DNA of 64,000 nt from Siphonodentalium dalli. Lineage: Eukaryota > Mollusca > Scaphopoda > Gadilida > Siphonodentaliidae. The notes beneath the pieces are model-generated. The model did no database searches. It had not been told where the DNA came from and saw only the letters and a list, made by a program, of their open reading frames with translations. The translations under genes and the position numbers were made by a program. Below are positions 1-11,294 of the stretch, piece by piece. Position 1 is the stretch's first letter. Each line of letters begins with the position of its first letter. Location: contig CP136063.1 of assembly GCA_032622095.1 (NCBI GenBank), forward strand, positions 182,631,956-182,695,955, read 5' to 3'.

Positions 1-2489
1 TATGTAACCGTGGTAACGTATTTGACTATCGAGAGTGGGAACTTAATTGTTCCTTGATTCAAATAAATTCAGCCTGCTGCCTGCACGTACGATAATCAGC
101 ATGTCGCTTATAATAGGATGTGTTTTAGGTTCATAATCGACGTAGAATCGCCTCATTTTTATTCCACAACGATCTGAAAATGAGAGTGTTTTAGTCACAT
201 TATCGACTCATAATAACTTATTATTAGTTCATTGTGTGCGGATAATAACACGAACAAACCAACTCACGACTTCCACTATCGGCTTATTTTAGAATAATAT
301 AATCCAATATGAACCTATGTGAATATCATAGGTCCATTATGAACCTATTTGCGCGAGAATATGTTGATAAATTGCATACACATTTAACTATTTTCTATGG
401 CCATGCACGTCCAGGCCATGCCAATGCTTTATTCTTCTGAAGCACGAAAAGGAAAATATGGTGTGTATACAGTGACATGTTGGCCAGTTCATTACTCTTT
501 AGTCGACACATACCGTTCATTGGACGGAATTGTAAGCTACTTTATAAAACATTTTAAAGATACGGCGGTGGGTATGCTGTTAAAATATTCACCTCCGTTA
601 AAACCCGCCATAAACAGAATGAATAATAAAATATAGACAGATTTTGTTCTTTTACCAATCAGAAATATGGCATAAACAGTATATTATTGTCATTTTTTCC
701 CTTTGTTGTGTAAACAAAAGCAAAAAAACGTTACGTTACCTGGCTTTTGTTAGATCCGGATATGGTAAACATAAAGAGCGTTATTTGTTACTGTTTTCCT
801 GATATGGAAATAATATAGAGCGTTTATATCATTTGTGTGTGATTAACCAATACAATTGTGATGTGTTATGTAAACAGAAGCACAACCTCTGTAACACGAG
901 CAGGCTCTTGTTTACGTACACCATCGTACGTCTTAACGACAATATACGATTTACGCGCTGATTATGTTTGGCATATGAACAAAACTATATATATTTTAAT
1001 ATTCCTTCTGTTAATGGCGATTTGAACAAATATGAATATTGCTGCAACGAACGCCGCCCGTGCCTTTAACACATGGGCCATTGGGCTATGATGTTTTATC
1101 AAGCAATGAACAATTTAATTTAATTTAATTTAATTCGACGAACATGAAATTACCTGCATAGAGACAACGCAACCAATACATTTATGTAAGAGATGATAAC
1201 TGGAGAAGAGATTCTTTGAATTTTCTTTGAACATTCAATCAGGAGAGAACGGTATAGTGTCCCAGTCACGACTTACTTGACATATTTCAATTGACCAGCT
1301 ATATATATACTTTGCAGTTTTGTCACCAACCAACACAAAATACTTCCAGGCCCTGGGATCAAAGCTAACAACCCAGTACTGAGGATATACCCCATCAGCA
1401 TCGGGACCAAGCGAATCAGTGGCCCTACGTTAAATACATTGTTTTAGTTTGAGTTTCCATATGAACTATCCAAGCAGCCGCCTCGGACTACCCTTCAAGT
1501 TATAGTATGACAAAATACTGAAGCGGTGACTCGTTTCAACATTGATATAAACAGTATTTATTCCATATAATTCAAAAACAGTGCGTGTTACAAAATATGA
1601 AGCATGAATATTGGTTGTATGGAGGGGATCCGACGTTTCAACATTCAATACTCATCAAGACAAAATTGAAAGAAACATGAGACGACAGAAGCGACGTACA
1701 GGAATCAACAGAAAAAAAAATGCAAAAACCAGGAAAAACAATAAAACAGGCTAATGCACCACCCTCACGCATGCTCCCCATGGAAAACATTGTGCCACAG
1801 TGTGTGAAAATCGCTCGAAAATCAATGACATCGGATGCACGTGTACTTCAAGTAGATCTATGGTGAAATAAAACCTACTATGAGATAACAATGACAAAAC
1901 AGGCAGCGCTTTCCTTGCAGCCTTTATATTGATAAAGAGCGCTCTTATATGTTGTTTCTTCACAGCGTGATCAGTAATTAAACCGACATGGCAGTTCGAA
2001 CCTTGAAATAATGCACACATAATATGGCACAGGAATCTCAAAACGTACATACTGGGAAGATTTTCGAACAAATGTATCGATATATCGCTGAAAATACGTG
2101 TTTTGTTTCGATAAATTTGAGATCGTTACGTTTGTACCGATTCAATTTTTTTAGTCAGCGGTCGCGTAAAAATTCCAACTAGACCATGGGAAGAAATGTA
2201 GAGCTGTTGTCGCTCCAACACGTTTATGGTACATAATGTTGTTGATTAAAATGAAAAGAAACCAGTGCGTAAAGATTTTTTTTTGTTAGTTTCACGTTAT
2301 ATATGTTACTTGGCGGTTTGGGCTCCAAAATACACCTGGTTTTGAATTATTTCTGGTATCGAAATAGGTCGATAAATATTTAAACTACCTTTCTACGAGA
2401 ATTATATCTCACAGAAAGACGCATTGAGATAAAAAAAATATTACAACTTTGAACACGATGTTTGGGTCCCAAACAGCCATTTGCACGGC
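1..2489. other. no gene recognised; repeat-rich AT DNA
   Basis: No exon or protein family was recognised on either strand. About 300-365 (CCTATGTGAATATC and nearby) resembles 59330-59400, so it belongs to a dispersed repeat. About 720-880 is another dispersed repeat, listed separately. The missing N-terminal exons of the SLC23 gene were looked for here and not found; they probably lie upstream of the window. Confidence 0.5.
720..880. repeat. dispersed repeat with GAGCGTT motifs, copy 1
   Basis: The order of short blocks (AAAGAGCGTT, a TTCCTG-ATATGG block, then a second AGAGCGTTTAT followed by an AATTG/AACCAAT stretch) recurs at about 2490-2600 and, weakly, at 10690-10790. Family not identified. 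Confidence 0.45.
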
Positions 2490-2790
2490 ACGGGACAGAA
2501 AAGAGCGTTCCGTGTTAGTCTATTCCTGGTATGGTATAGACATGAAGAGCGTTTATGTCATTTTTGTGCAATTAAATTGAAAACAGCTGGAAAATTGATG
2601 TGACCATGGAAAGTATTTTTCAAAGCAATTAAAGCCGGTATATCCATTTTTCGTGTATTTATCAATCTATCTGATACCTCTTTCCAAATTACGTAGTAAG
2701 AATTTGGAACCTCGAATGAAATATTTCCGTTTAATGTCAGGTAATATACCTTTTCCGGAAATTCCGCTTCCATAATTTTAATGAATACAA
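2490..2790. repeat. dispersed repeat with GAGCGTT motifs, copy 2
   Basis: It has AAAGAGCGTT at 2500-2509 and GAAGAGCGTT at 2544-2553. The text around them (TATTCCTG, AATTGAAAA, CTGGAAAA, TGATATGAC/TGATGTGAC) matches 10730-10800 and more loosely 760-870. The match between the 2.5-kb and 10.7-kb copies extends beyond the motif itself. Confidence 0.5.
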
Positions 2791-2841
2791 ATGGCACCGT
2801 TTTTGTGCGGGTTCGTATATAGTGTTCGAAGCTGTATAGAT

Positions 2842-3031
2842 GACTTCAACGCGTCTTCCTGTGACGTATAATTATAAAGCACATAGAAAGGCAGGTGATG
2901 TCGACCTATTTCGCTACAGGGAAAATAAATGCATATGACTTCAACGCGTCAACATATAATGCTCATAGAACGGCAGGTAATCTATTTGTGGACTTGTTTC
3001 GATACAGGGAATATAAATTCAAAAGCGAATA
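2842..3031. repeat. two-copy direct duplication, about 95 bp each
   Basis: Two adjacent stretches each run from ATGACTTCAACGCGTC, through a GGCAGGT block, to a TACAGGGAA-ATAAA block. The copies differ by small indels. A short open frame (2895-3077) lies across it but shows no family signature. Confidence 0.6.
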
Positions 3032-3077
3032 TTATAAGGTATATTTTGGAGCACAAATGACACGTGGCTTCAATTAG

Positions 3078-3699
3078 TAGGTACTGAATCTTAGACATAC
3101 GTATGTGCCCACACATGTCCTGTAGTCGGTCAGTCACGATCGTTATTAAATCTTAATTAAGTGGAGTGGAACGTGACTTTACATGTCCTTGTTTTATTGT
3201 CTGCAGCCTGATGACCCTCGGTGAATAATAATCCAAGACGCGGCACTGGTGTGACTGTAGAATTCCGATCATTCATTGAGATCATCCTAGGTAATACATC
3301 CTAGTTAGGTCCAACCTGGGAAATTGTGGTTTCATAATTAGACCGAGCCGATTTCGATGAAACTTGGTATGTGGGGTATTTTCTGTCGGGAAGTGGCATA
3401 GGCCTATTAATTTTCAGATCCGAGCTCAACTTTTCACGTGCCGAGGTCAAATCTGTTTTTACGCCGTTTTGCGCTAATATATTTCAGTTCGGTGCTCACA
3501 AATCGATTCGATATAGCGCGAATAATAAATTGCCAGTCATATAATTTGCACGGTTAGAATCTGTGGCGCTTCATCTTTCCAATGATGTATCACACGCCTG
3601 TGTACGTTTAAAGTTTCTACCTTAATTATCGGGAAGAACGCAGGACCATGCTTCGCTCATCGAAAAACATTGCGTAAATATATTTTTCGCCATCAACAG
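3078..3699. other. no gene recognised
   Basis: Intergenic or intronic sequence. From about 3300 it includes a GAAACTTGGTATGTG block also found in the Helitron-like elements at 6480-7583, so part of it probably belongs to the element that ends at 3987. Confidence 0.4.
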
Positions 3700-3987
3700 A
3701 TCGTGACGTGATCGCGTTAACTCTTAACCGGCCGATGTCGCGTTAACTCATCACCGGCCGAGGTATCCGCAAATGACATTGGGCTATATATCTCGTAAAC
3801 GGGTGGAGCTATCGACTTGAAATTTGGTATGTGAATGTATCTTGCCCCGGATACGAATTTTATCGGGTCGCCGAGCCCGTGCGACGCCAGCTTCACGCAT
3901 GCGCAGACCAGATCTCGAAAACGGGTGGCGCTATCGACTTGAAATTTGAATTTTGAATAGCCCGGACGAAGTCGGGTCACCTTCTAG
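3700..3987 (+). mobile_element. Helitron-like non-autonomous element, 3' part
   Basis: It shares the GGAGCTATCGACTTGAAATT, CCCCGGATACGAATTTTATC and CGCATGCGCAGA blocks with the tandem elements at 6480-7583. It ends in the same architecture: a GCCCGGAC/GTCGGGT hairpin, a few bases, then CTAG (3984-3987) followed by T. The 5' end is unclear and may be near 3300. Helitrons typically end in a hairpin followed by CTRR. Confidence 0.55.
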
Positions 3988-4383
3988 TATATATATAATA
4001 TGCATATACGCAACAATAGTAGCGCTGTTTGTTATGTCAGAACGATAATATACGCAGGGACAGTCCTCCAACGTGGGTTAAAGTTATCAATAGTTTGTCA
4101 ATCACCATGTTGAAGGAAATGGTATAATTTATGATAGTATAATTTTCCAATCAATATTGAGTGTAAATTATTCATGCATCGAATATTTTTCTACTTTTGG
4201 TCTAACTTTTAATTTCGTCTCCGCCATGGGTGGTGTTGGCCTGTCAAAATCTTGATCTACAACAGAAACTATCTGGCCACACAAATGCTTTGTTGCCCTT
4301 GAGTCAACTCTTTTTTTTTGTTGAAATTTTAAATCAGTTGGTCTAAATTCTTGCGGATATTAGATGCATGTACAACATTTCAG

Positions 4384-4481
4384 GTGTGATAGAATACAAT
4401 ACAAATATAATGGGAGCCAATATGTCAAGTGTGCTGCCTGAGGACGAATACGACGAGTACGTCTGGCAAAGAGTGCAGTTG
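4384..4481 (+). CDS. SLC23-family transporter, exon (extracellular loop before a TM segment)
   Basis: This is the first recognisable exon of an SLC23 (nucleobase/ascorbate permease) gene, a polytopic plasma-membrane carrier family that moves ascorbate or nucleobases with sodium. The 3' splice site reads ATTTCAG at 4378-4383; a second possible acceptor ends at 4363. The donor GTGAGC follows 4481. The encoded stretch, ending EDEYDEYVWQRVQL, corresponds to the loop that carries a W-x-x-R motif before the ISGS-type helix in this family. It starts with the last two bases of a split codon and ends in phase 0, matching the next exon. About 120-150 N-terminal residues (TM1-3) are not seen in the window. 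The substrate cannot be told from the sequence. Confidence 0.65.
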
Positions 4482-5192
4482 GTGAGCATGTGCATGCACG
4501 TATATATCCAGACATTTTATGTTCGAGACACATTGTGCACACCCAAACAGTTATCCATCACAGTTTGGTCTTTACAATAATACACGTGATACATGGTATA
4601 CATAACTTGCTGCATATAACTTCTGAATTTTCGATTCTTTACACTTTTGATAAGTAAGAAATAAGTATACAGCTAATAGGTATTTGACCACAAAGAAACT
4701 GATTATATAGGACGATGCGAAGCGGAATCCTACAATCAGTTTATGTTTTTTGTATATTATTCAAATAAAATATGTCTCAAGCCATCAGTTTATGTTGTCA
4801 AATGCGAAGTTTGGCAAGATCGCATTGATTGTATCTTTTTACCACGATTTGTGTGGTACAATCGATTATATCTAGAATTGTACTACAAAACCGTGGTAAT
4901 ATATCCATCGGAATACATGCTACTTAAAATCAGAACGAGCATCCGATTGAGCTTGTATTAAGGTCTTGAACTTAAAAACTGAAGAACCGTTTTGTCTACA
5001 TATATTAAGATGAAAAAAAATGTTGGCATCCTTTCTTTCGTGATATAAGGGTCACGGTCATCGGGCATTGTATTATCCGATTACATTCTGGTCTATTTAT
5101 ACTGTGGTTTCTACGAGTAGTTTTCTCTGGTATATTTCAAATATAAGAAAATTATTGAGTGAGTGAAGTGATCTCGCTCTGTTTATATGTAG

Positions 5193-5374
5193 ATATCAGG
5201 CAGCATGATCTTAGGAGGATTGGTGCATGCTGCATCGGGCATGTTTGGCTTCATTGGTTTCATGCTTCGATACGTTGGACCAATCACAGTCGTCGTCTGG
5301 CTCACACTGCTCACGCTATCGTCTCATCCATTCATTGTTAAATTCTGTGAGATACACTGGGGAGTGGCATCTAT
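5193..5374 (+). CDS. SLC23-family transporter, exon (TM helices, GPIT motif)
   Basis: The acceptor is TTATATGTAG (ends 5192) and the donor is GTAAGT after 5374. It encodes ISGSMILGGL, then FGFIGFMLRYVGPITVVVWL and CEIHWGVASM. This matches the family's membrane core: a helix, the RxxGP(I/L)T turn and the xHWG motif. It starts in phase 0 and ends after two bases of a Met codon completed at 8047. A nearer CAG at 5197-5199 would shift the phase by one and was therefore rejected. Confidence 0.85.
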
Positions 5375-5403
5375 GTAAGTAATAGTCTTAGTTTCACATG
5401 TAT

Positions 5404-5539
5404 TCTGAATATTAAAAAATATTTTTATCTCGAAATTTCGAGATTCGAGATAGCTTCTCGAAATTTCGACATAACATCTCGAAATTTCGACATACTCTCT
5501 CGCAATTTCGAGATGTTATGTCGAAATTTCTAGATCTTA
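5404..5539. repeat. short palindrome cluster (TCTCGAAATTTCGAGA)
   Basis: Five or so copies of CTCGAAATTTCGA-type palindromes, alternating with CATAACATCT and ending in AGATCTTA. Another copy lies at 5857-5873, beyond the inserted SINE, so the SINE landed inside this array. Confidence 0.7.
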
Positions 5540-5847
5540 TCTTGATTGATTGGGGTTTATTGTCGCTTTAGCCACTAAGGCCATATCACGACATTGCCAG
5601 TTTTAGTGGTGAAGGAAATCCGCACACTTGCGACTAATCTAACAGTGATTTCAATGGCTGATAAACTCGTCAACCATGTGCGGCAAACCACCGGCCATCG
5701 GCAAGTAACTGGTACCTCCACCAGATAACGATTTCGAGTTACAAAGTCCACGATGGAAACATGTGGATTTGAACCCTAATCGCCAGCGCTGGAGGGCGAA
5801 ACGGCTTGGAGTTGTACCCCTAACCGATTGAGCCACCGAGGCCCCCC
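5540..5847 (-). mobile_element. tRNA-derived SINE, copy 1
   Basis: On the minus strand the head has a tRNA-like A box (TGGCTCAATCGG) and B box (GGTTCAAATCC). A body of about 200 bp follows, and the tail ends in CAATCAATCAA. AGATCTTA at 5532-5539 and 5848-5855 is the target-site duplication. A second copy lies at 19601-19915. It inserted in an SLC23 intron, antisense to the gene. Confidence 0.85.
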
Positions 5848-6479
5848 AGATCTTACCTCGAAATTTCGAGATAAAAATAGTTTTGTTTATGTCCTAAACC
5901 AGCCACCGTAGATAAGAATGAATTGATACATATATATATTGGTACTCCAACCTCAATCTGATATGATGTTTGACGAAAGCCTCGTTTCTTTGTCTGTCTT
6001 GCCCAGGAACCTGGGATACCTCGTGGATTGTGGATTGTCCGCAGACGCGCACGTCACCTTATGTTCCTGTAAAATTAATACACATCATTGTAAAGTCCGC
6101 GAGCGAGCACCTTTGAGTGGATATGAGCTCCAAACTATATTGTATAGAGGAAACAGTTGGAAACAATTGACATTTTAAAGAAACTATTTTTGTATTGCTC
6201 GCTTCCATTTTCTTTCCAGTGTTATACACCATCCATATATGTGGAAGGTATATCAATATAATTAGTGCAATGCACATGTATATGTGTGCGAATTGTGAGT
6301 AAGCAACTCCCCACACCCCAACTCCATAACAGAAAGGACAATATTGTTACTGTTTGGTGTATATGAAATGTCAGAACTATTAGTATTATTATCTACCTCG
6401 CAACGTCAAGCTGCAGCTGATATTCACGTTTAACACCCGTCACATTCTGTGGTACATTCCACTTTGTGTATATCCACAA

Positions 6480-7005
6480 TCTCATATATATTTTGAAGAC
6501 CTCTGTCTGTATGTATGTTTGTTTGTTTGTTTGTTTGTCTGTCTGTCTGTCTGTCATTTATACAAATCTACGATTCTCGACCGATCGGGACGAAACTTGG
6601 TACGTGTGTGTAGTTTGATCAGGCGGTGAACGTTGTCGTATTGGCGAGCCCGTGCGGCGCCCGCTTCGCGCATGCGCAAACGAGATCTCGGAAACGGGTG
6701 GAGCTATCGACTTGAAATTTGCTATGTGAATGTATCTTGCCCCGGATACGAACTTTATCGGGTCGCCGAGCCCGTGCGACACCAGCTTCGCGCATGCGCA
6801 GACGAGATCTCGGAAACGGGTGGAGCTATCGACTTGAAATTTGCTATGTGAATGTATCTTGCCCCGGATACGAATTTTATCGGGTCGCCGAGCCCGTGCG
6901 ACGCCAGCTTCGCGCATGCGCAGACCAGATCTCGGAAACGGGTAGAGCTATCGACTTGAAATTTTGTTTTTTAATAGCCCGGACAACGTCGGGCTCATCT
7001 GCTAG
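6480..7005 (+). mobile_element. Helitron-like non-autonomous element, tandem copy 1
   Basis: It starts TCTCATATATATTTTGAAG after an A. It ends with the hairpin AGCCCGG-ACAA-CGTCGGGCT, then CATCTG and CTAG (7002-7005). Helitrons are known to start with TC, end in a hairpin plus CTRR and show no target duplication. It contains a TGTT/TGTC microsatellite, a GGGACGAAACTTGGTACGTG block and about three internal units of about 125 bp (with CGCATGCGCA, CGGGTCGCCGAGCCCGTGCG). Open frames across these units are antisense or alternate readings of the repeat and are not genes. Confidence 0.7.
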
Positions 7006-7583
7006 TCTCATATATATTTTGAAGACCTCTGTCTGTATGTTTGCATGTTTGTCTGTATGTTTGTATGTATGTTTGTCATTTATACAAATCTACGATTCTC
7101 TACCGATCGGGACGAAACTTGGTACGTGTGTGTAGTTTGACCAGGCGGTGGACGTTGTCGTATTGGCGAGCCCGTGCGGCGCCCGCTTCGCGCATGCGCA
7201 GACGAGATCTCGGAAACGGGTGGAGCTATCGACTTGAAATTTGCTATGTGAATGTATCTTGCACCGGATACGAATTTTATCGGGTCGCCGAGCCCGTGCG
7301 ACGCCAGCTTCGCGCATGCGCAGACGAGATCTCGGAAACGGGTGGAGCTATCGACTTGAAATTTGGTATTTGAATGTATCTTGCCCCGGATACGAATTTT
7401 ATCGGGTCGCCGAGCCCGTGCGACGCCAGCTTCGTGCATGCGCAGACCAGATCTCGGAAACGGGTAGAGCTATCGACTTGAAATTTGTTTTTTGAATAGC
7501 CCGGACAACGTCGGGCTGGGTAGAGCTATCGACTTGAAATTTGGTTTTTGAATAGCCCGGACAACGTCGGGCTCATCGGCTAG
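7006..7583 (+). mobile_element. Helitron-like non-autonomous element, tandem copy 2
   Basis: It begins at the base after copy 1 with the same TCTCATATATATTTTGAAG start. It ends CTAG at 7580-7583 after the same hairpin, which appears twice (about 7498-7517 and 7554-7573), showing a short internal duplication of the 3' end. Head-to-tail tandem copies are a known outcome of rolling-circle transposition. Confidence 0.7.
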
Positions 7584-8046
7584 TTTTATATATAGGAACG
7601 AATCTTACAGTCTCCTTATCTTAATCTTTACAATACGATGTTTCAATTTTCAAGTCATGATATAGCACAATCGGGGATCAATTAACACTGTTTTGATTTG
7701 CCAAGTTTCGCTGTGGTCTTGTTTTTTCCTGCTTGATCTGTGCGCAGCCTATACTGGTTTCTCAAATGTTTGCGTTATATGTTTGTTAAAGTAAATAATA
7801 CACAACTAATTTCGGGGTTGTGTGTCTCATGGTATAAAAGGAATAACTCCGACTTTTAAATATTCCATATAGACATGTCATGTGTCATGTGTTATGGTTA
7901 TTCTGCAAGTACGTGTGTTCCATGTGTAGACAGGACATATGATGTGGCCAGGACATTTGCTTAGAACTGTATTCCATATACAAGCAAGGAATTTGCTATG
8001 CTATGGACATGAGACTTGTTTTATATAATGTATTCTATATACGCAG

Positions 8047-8167
8047 GACATTTGCTATTGCCATGACACTTGCCTTATACATGAGAGGAATCACAATCCC
8101 TCTGCCGGGCTGGACACCTTCAAGGGGCTTCTTCGTCATTCGCTCAACTGTCCACAAATCATTCTCG
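8047..8167 (+). CDS. SLC23-family transporter, exon (YMRGITIPLP region)
   Basis: The acceptor is ATACGCAG (ends 8046) and the donor is GTGAGT after 8167. Its first base completes the Met codon begun at 5373-5374. It then encodes TFAIAMTLALYMRGITIPLP and GFFVIRSTVHKSFS, which correspond to the family's helix followed by the (L/S)QYLRNxxIPxP-type motif. It ends in phase 0, matching 11138. It is too short and intron-bounded to be found by simple ORF calling. Confidence 0.85.
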
Positions 8168-8639
8168 GTGAGTTGATTTCAATCTAGGTACTGTTACACA
8201 CTCTTTGTGTGTGTGTTTGGAGCACGATATCGTGATATTTTTTGGTTGACTTTGTTTCACATGATAACTCGATGTAACGGACTTTGTTGCGGAATCGACG
8301 CCAATCAACGCTATAACGTTCACTAATCTAACTAAGGCAATGTCAGTGGTCGTGATTGGGGTATATTGCCCTCATTAATTGACAATAAATTGCCGCTATA
8401 GGCCACACGTCCCCCGAATAAGGGGCATTATTTGACCGGTGGCTTATTCAAAAATGAACAATTTATTGAACTAAACTTTGCTCCCAACTGTCTATGGTGT
8501 TAACATGTTCTATTACACACCATAATAACAAGAGGTTGTTTTTTTTTTGCGACGTTTGCTTTCTTTAAGAACAAATACATCGAATTTTCTGCTAATTTTC
8601 TGAAGCAAATATTTCTACTACACAAACAAAAAACTTCCT

Positions 8640-9719
8640 GCTCGATGGCGAAAATTCGGAGTCGAAAGGGGCATAACTCGTCAGAAATGGTCGGACGAGA
8701 ACCAAATTCAAACTTGAACGGAACTTGCTCATATGACGACCATAAACCAAGTTTCATCAAGTTATATCAAATACTATATTCAAGTTATCTTCCGGAGAAA
8801 TAAATAACCAGCAAATTCTAAGTCAAAACGGGGCATTACTCCGACAGAAATGATCCGACTGGACCCATATCCGCACTTGAGCGGGTGGGACTTTCTCATA
8901 TATACTGGAAGCCCACATACCAAGTTTCATACAATTCTTTCAAATACATGTACATGTACTACATCCATGTTAGGAGTATAATCAGCAAATTCTAAGTCGA
9001 AAAGGGGCATTATACTCCGACAGATGTGGTCGTACCGGACCCATATTCACACTTTAGTGGGACTATCTCATGTGAAGCCCACATACGTACCCGGTACCAA
9101 GTTCAATAAAAATTATGTCAAATGCTATCAAAGTGATCGTCCGAAAATAATAATCAAATTCTAAGCTGCAAAGGGGCATAACTCAATCGTAAATGTTTGA
9201 ACTGAATCCAAATTCGACCTTAAACTGTATTTTCTGATTAGTCCACATACACTGTGCGAAATTTGAAAGCTATAGGATATATAATCTTGAGTTAACATCT
9301 GGACAACAATAAAATCATCAAATTCTAAGTCGAAAAGGGGCATAACTCCAGACATGGTCGGACCGGATCAATAATCAAAGTTGATCGGGACTGTCTAATA
9401 TTTTATGAAGCCCACACCCCAAGGTTTATATCATTCGGTTAAAATAATATTAAAGTTATCATTCGGACAACAAGTTCTTAGGCGAAAGGGCGCATTATTA
9501 CATCAGAAATGGGACCCAATGCGGAGTTGACCCGTATTTTCATATGGTAAATGCACATACTAAATTTTAGAGCAATTTATCATCCGGACAACAAAATAAT
9601 CGGCAAATTCTAAGTCGAAAAGTGGCATAACTCCCACAGGAATGGTCCGGCCGAACCCAAAGACCAGTATTTTCATGCGGTTAATCCACATACTGAATTT
9701 GACATATCTGGGATAATCA
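8640..9719. repeat. diverged tandem repeat, about 170-180-bp unit
   Basis: The phrase CTAAGTCGAAAAGGGGCATA(A)CTCC followed by (A)GAAATGGTCGGAC-CGGACCC recurs at about 8655, 8820, 8995, 9165, 9330, 9480 and 9615. Each is followed by a CCCACATAC-CAAGTTT block. The array continues at 10243-10400 after an inserted element. It lies in an SLC23 intron. Confidence 0.8.
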
Positions 9720-10231
9720 GGGGGGGTCTGAAAAAAAATTCAGGCACGTATGGCATTTTTCCCTTTCGATCATTTTTTGTACCCACCCACCCCCACCGCC
9801 AAATTTTTTTCCGTTTACCGCAGTTTTTTCCGACCATTTTTTTACACCCACCCCCCTTTTAACACTAAAACAGAGATTTGCGGGGGGGGGAATTTACTGT
9901 AAACAGCTGTATATTTATCATGGATGTTAACATGGACATGTAAATAGGAATGAGTCATTTTGAGGTCATTCGGCCAAAAAAACATGGCTGCCAGCGGCCA
10001 TCTTGGATTTCAAAATTTGCAACAAAATACAACACGATAACTGCCTGCAGTCAGTTTACCAGTTAGAATTACATTATTTCTCTCATTCAAAGTGGTTTTG
10101 AAGCCCAACTCATTGCCAAAACACTTAAAAAACAAGAAGAATTTTTTAGTTGTGGAAAAAACTGCTTTGACCACCCACCCACCCCGGCATACGTGCCGGA
10201 ATTTTTTTTTTTCACCCCCCCCCCCCCCCCC
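9720..10231. mobile_element. MITE-like element with G/C-terminal inverted repeats
   Basis: The ends are a G-run, then TGAAAAAAAATTC and GGCACGTATG on the left, and the inverse (CATACGTGCC, GGAATTTTTTT, TTCACCCC) on the right. TGGGATAATCA at 9709-9719 and 10232-10242 is an 11-bp target duplication. It interrupts the 170-bp tandem array. The long TSD fits a MULE-type origin, which is an inference. It has no convincing gene. Confidence 0.7.
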
Positions 10232-10689
10232 TGGGATAATCATAACTTGAGTTAACCACAAAATAATTAGAAAATTCTAAGTCGAAGGGGGCATAGCCCC
10301 GCCAGAAAGGGTCTTGACCGGGACTCATGTGAAGGCCAGTCATACCAAGGGTTGTCAAATTCTGTTGAATACTACTCAAGTTATCAACCGGACAACAAAC
10401 GTTTGGGACGGACAAACAACGCTCATTTCTGTTGTCCCCCGAATTTGTATGGGGACAAAAAAATCTTTATGCCCGAAGAATACATGTACCTGGAAATTTA
10501 AACGCAATACTTCTTTATTGTGGATGTAATTAAGTGCATTATCGTAAGCACGAACTGCTCTAAAATATAAAGTTGGTTTCAAATTTGTGTCAAATCGGGT
10601 CGTGGGTCTTTAAACACTTGTATATGGACTTTATATGCCATCGAACGACTTATTCAAGTCACATAACTGAGACAAATCCGGTCCCAATT

Positions 10690-10870
10690 CTACGACTGCA
10701 TGAAACAATTAAGAGCGTGGCGTGTTGACCTATTCCTGAATAGAGGGCGTAATTGGTCTAATTGAAAATTACTGGAAAACTGATATGACTTTTGCAATTT
10801 TTAATTTTCAGAGTATATAAAAGCTATTTGTCGGTATTTCATGTATTTATCTTATCTGTCCTTCCATATT
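10690..10870. repeat. dispersed repeat with GAGCGTG, copy 3
   Basis: Blocks TATTCCTGAATAG, AATTGAAAATTACTGGAAAA and TGATATGACTTTT follow the order seen at 2520-2610, so this is a diverged copy of the same unknown repeat. Confidence 0.45.
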
Positions 10871-10910
10871 ACGAAAACATAGCTTGAAGATTCAGATGAC
10901 CGTTTACGTA

Positions 10911-11115
10911 CAGTAATGCCCTAAATAATCGACTCCTTAACCACAGCAGAATTATGGGTAACTTTTCAGGATTTAGTCGGAATATGGCTTGTTGCCATTC
11001 ATCGGAAAGTGAGAGCTTTCCGATGAATGGCAACAGGCCATATTTCCGACTAATTCCTGAAAATTTACCCATAATTATGCTGTGGTTAAGGTGTCGATTA
11101 TTTAGAGCATTACTG
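10911..11115. mobile_element. palindromic MITE (TA target), copy 1
   Basis: An almost perfect 205-bp inverted repeat from CAGTAATGCC to the mirrored GCATTACTG, flanked by TA on both sides. The stem includes CATTCATCGGAAAG and CTTTCCGATGAATG. The TA duplication and CAGT ends fit a Tc1/mariner-derived MITE. A second copy lies at 40295-40507. It ends 22 bp before the SLC23 exon at 11138. Confidence 0.85.
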
Positions 11116-11137
11116 TACCTCTTTTTGGCTATTACAG

Positions 11138-11294
11138 ATCCTCATATCGATAGTATCCTGCTGGTTCATTTCGTTTTTACTCACATGGGCGGGTGCGTTT
11201 TCATCTGATCCCGGTAGCCCAGAGTACTTTGCTAGAACCGATGCCCGGATCGAAGTTATCGATAAAATGCCATGGTTAGAGGTGCCATACCCAG
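11138..11294 (+). CDS. SLC23-family transporter, exon (FARTDARIEV motif)
   Basis: The acceptor is TTTTTGGCTATTACAG (ends 11137) and the donor is GTAATT after 11294. It encodes ILISIVSCWFISFLLTWAGA, then SSDPGSPEYFARTDARIEVI, ending at MPWLEVPYP. This matches the family's helix and the following loop with the strongly conserved ARTDAR and PW-(F/L)-x-x-PYPG motifs. Phase 0 at the start and phase 1 at the end match both neighbours. The polypyrimidine tract lies in the gap between the MITE at 10911-11115 and the exon. Confidence 0.9.

Noticed and set aside
6558-7495. Overlapping frames on both strands across 6558-7495
   Set aside because: They follow the 125-bp internal units of the Helitron-like elements and repeat the same peptide in two frames.
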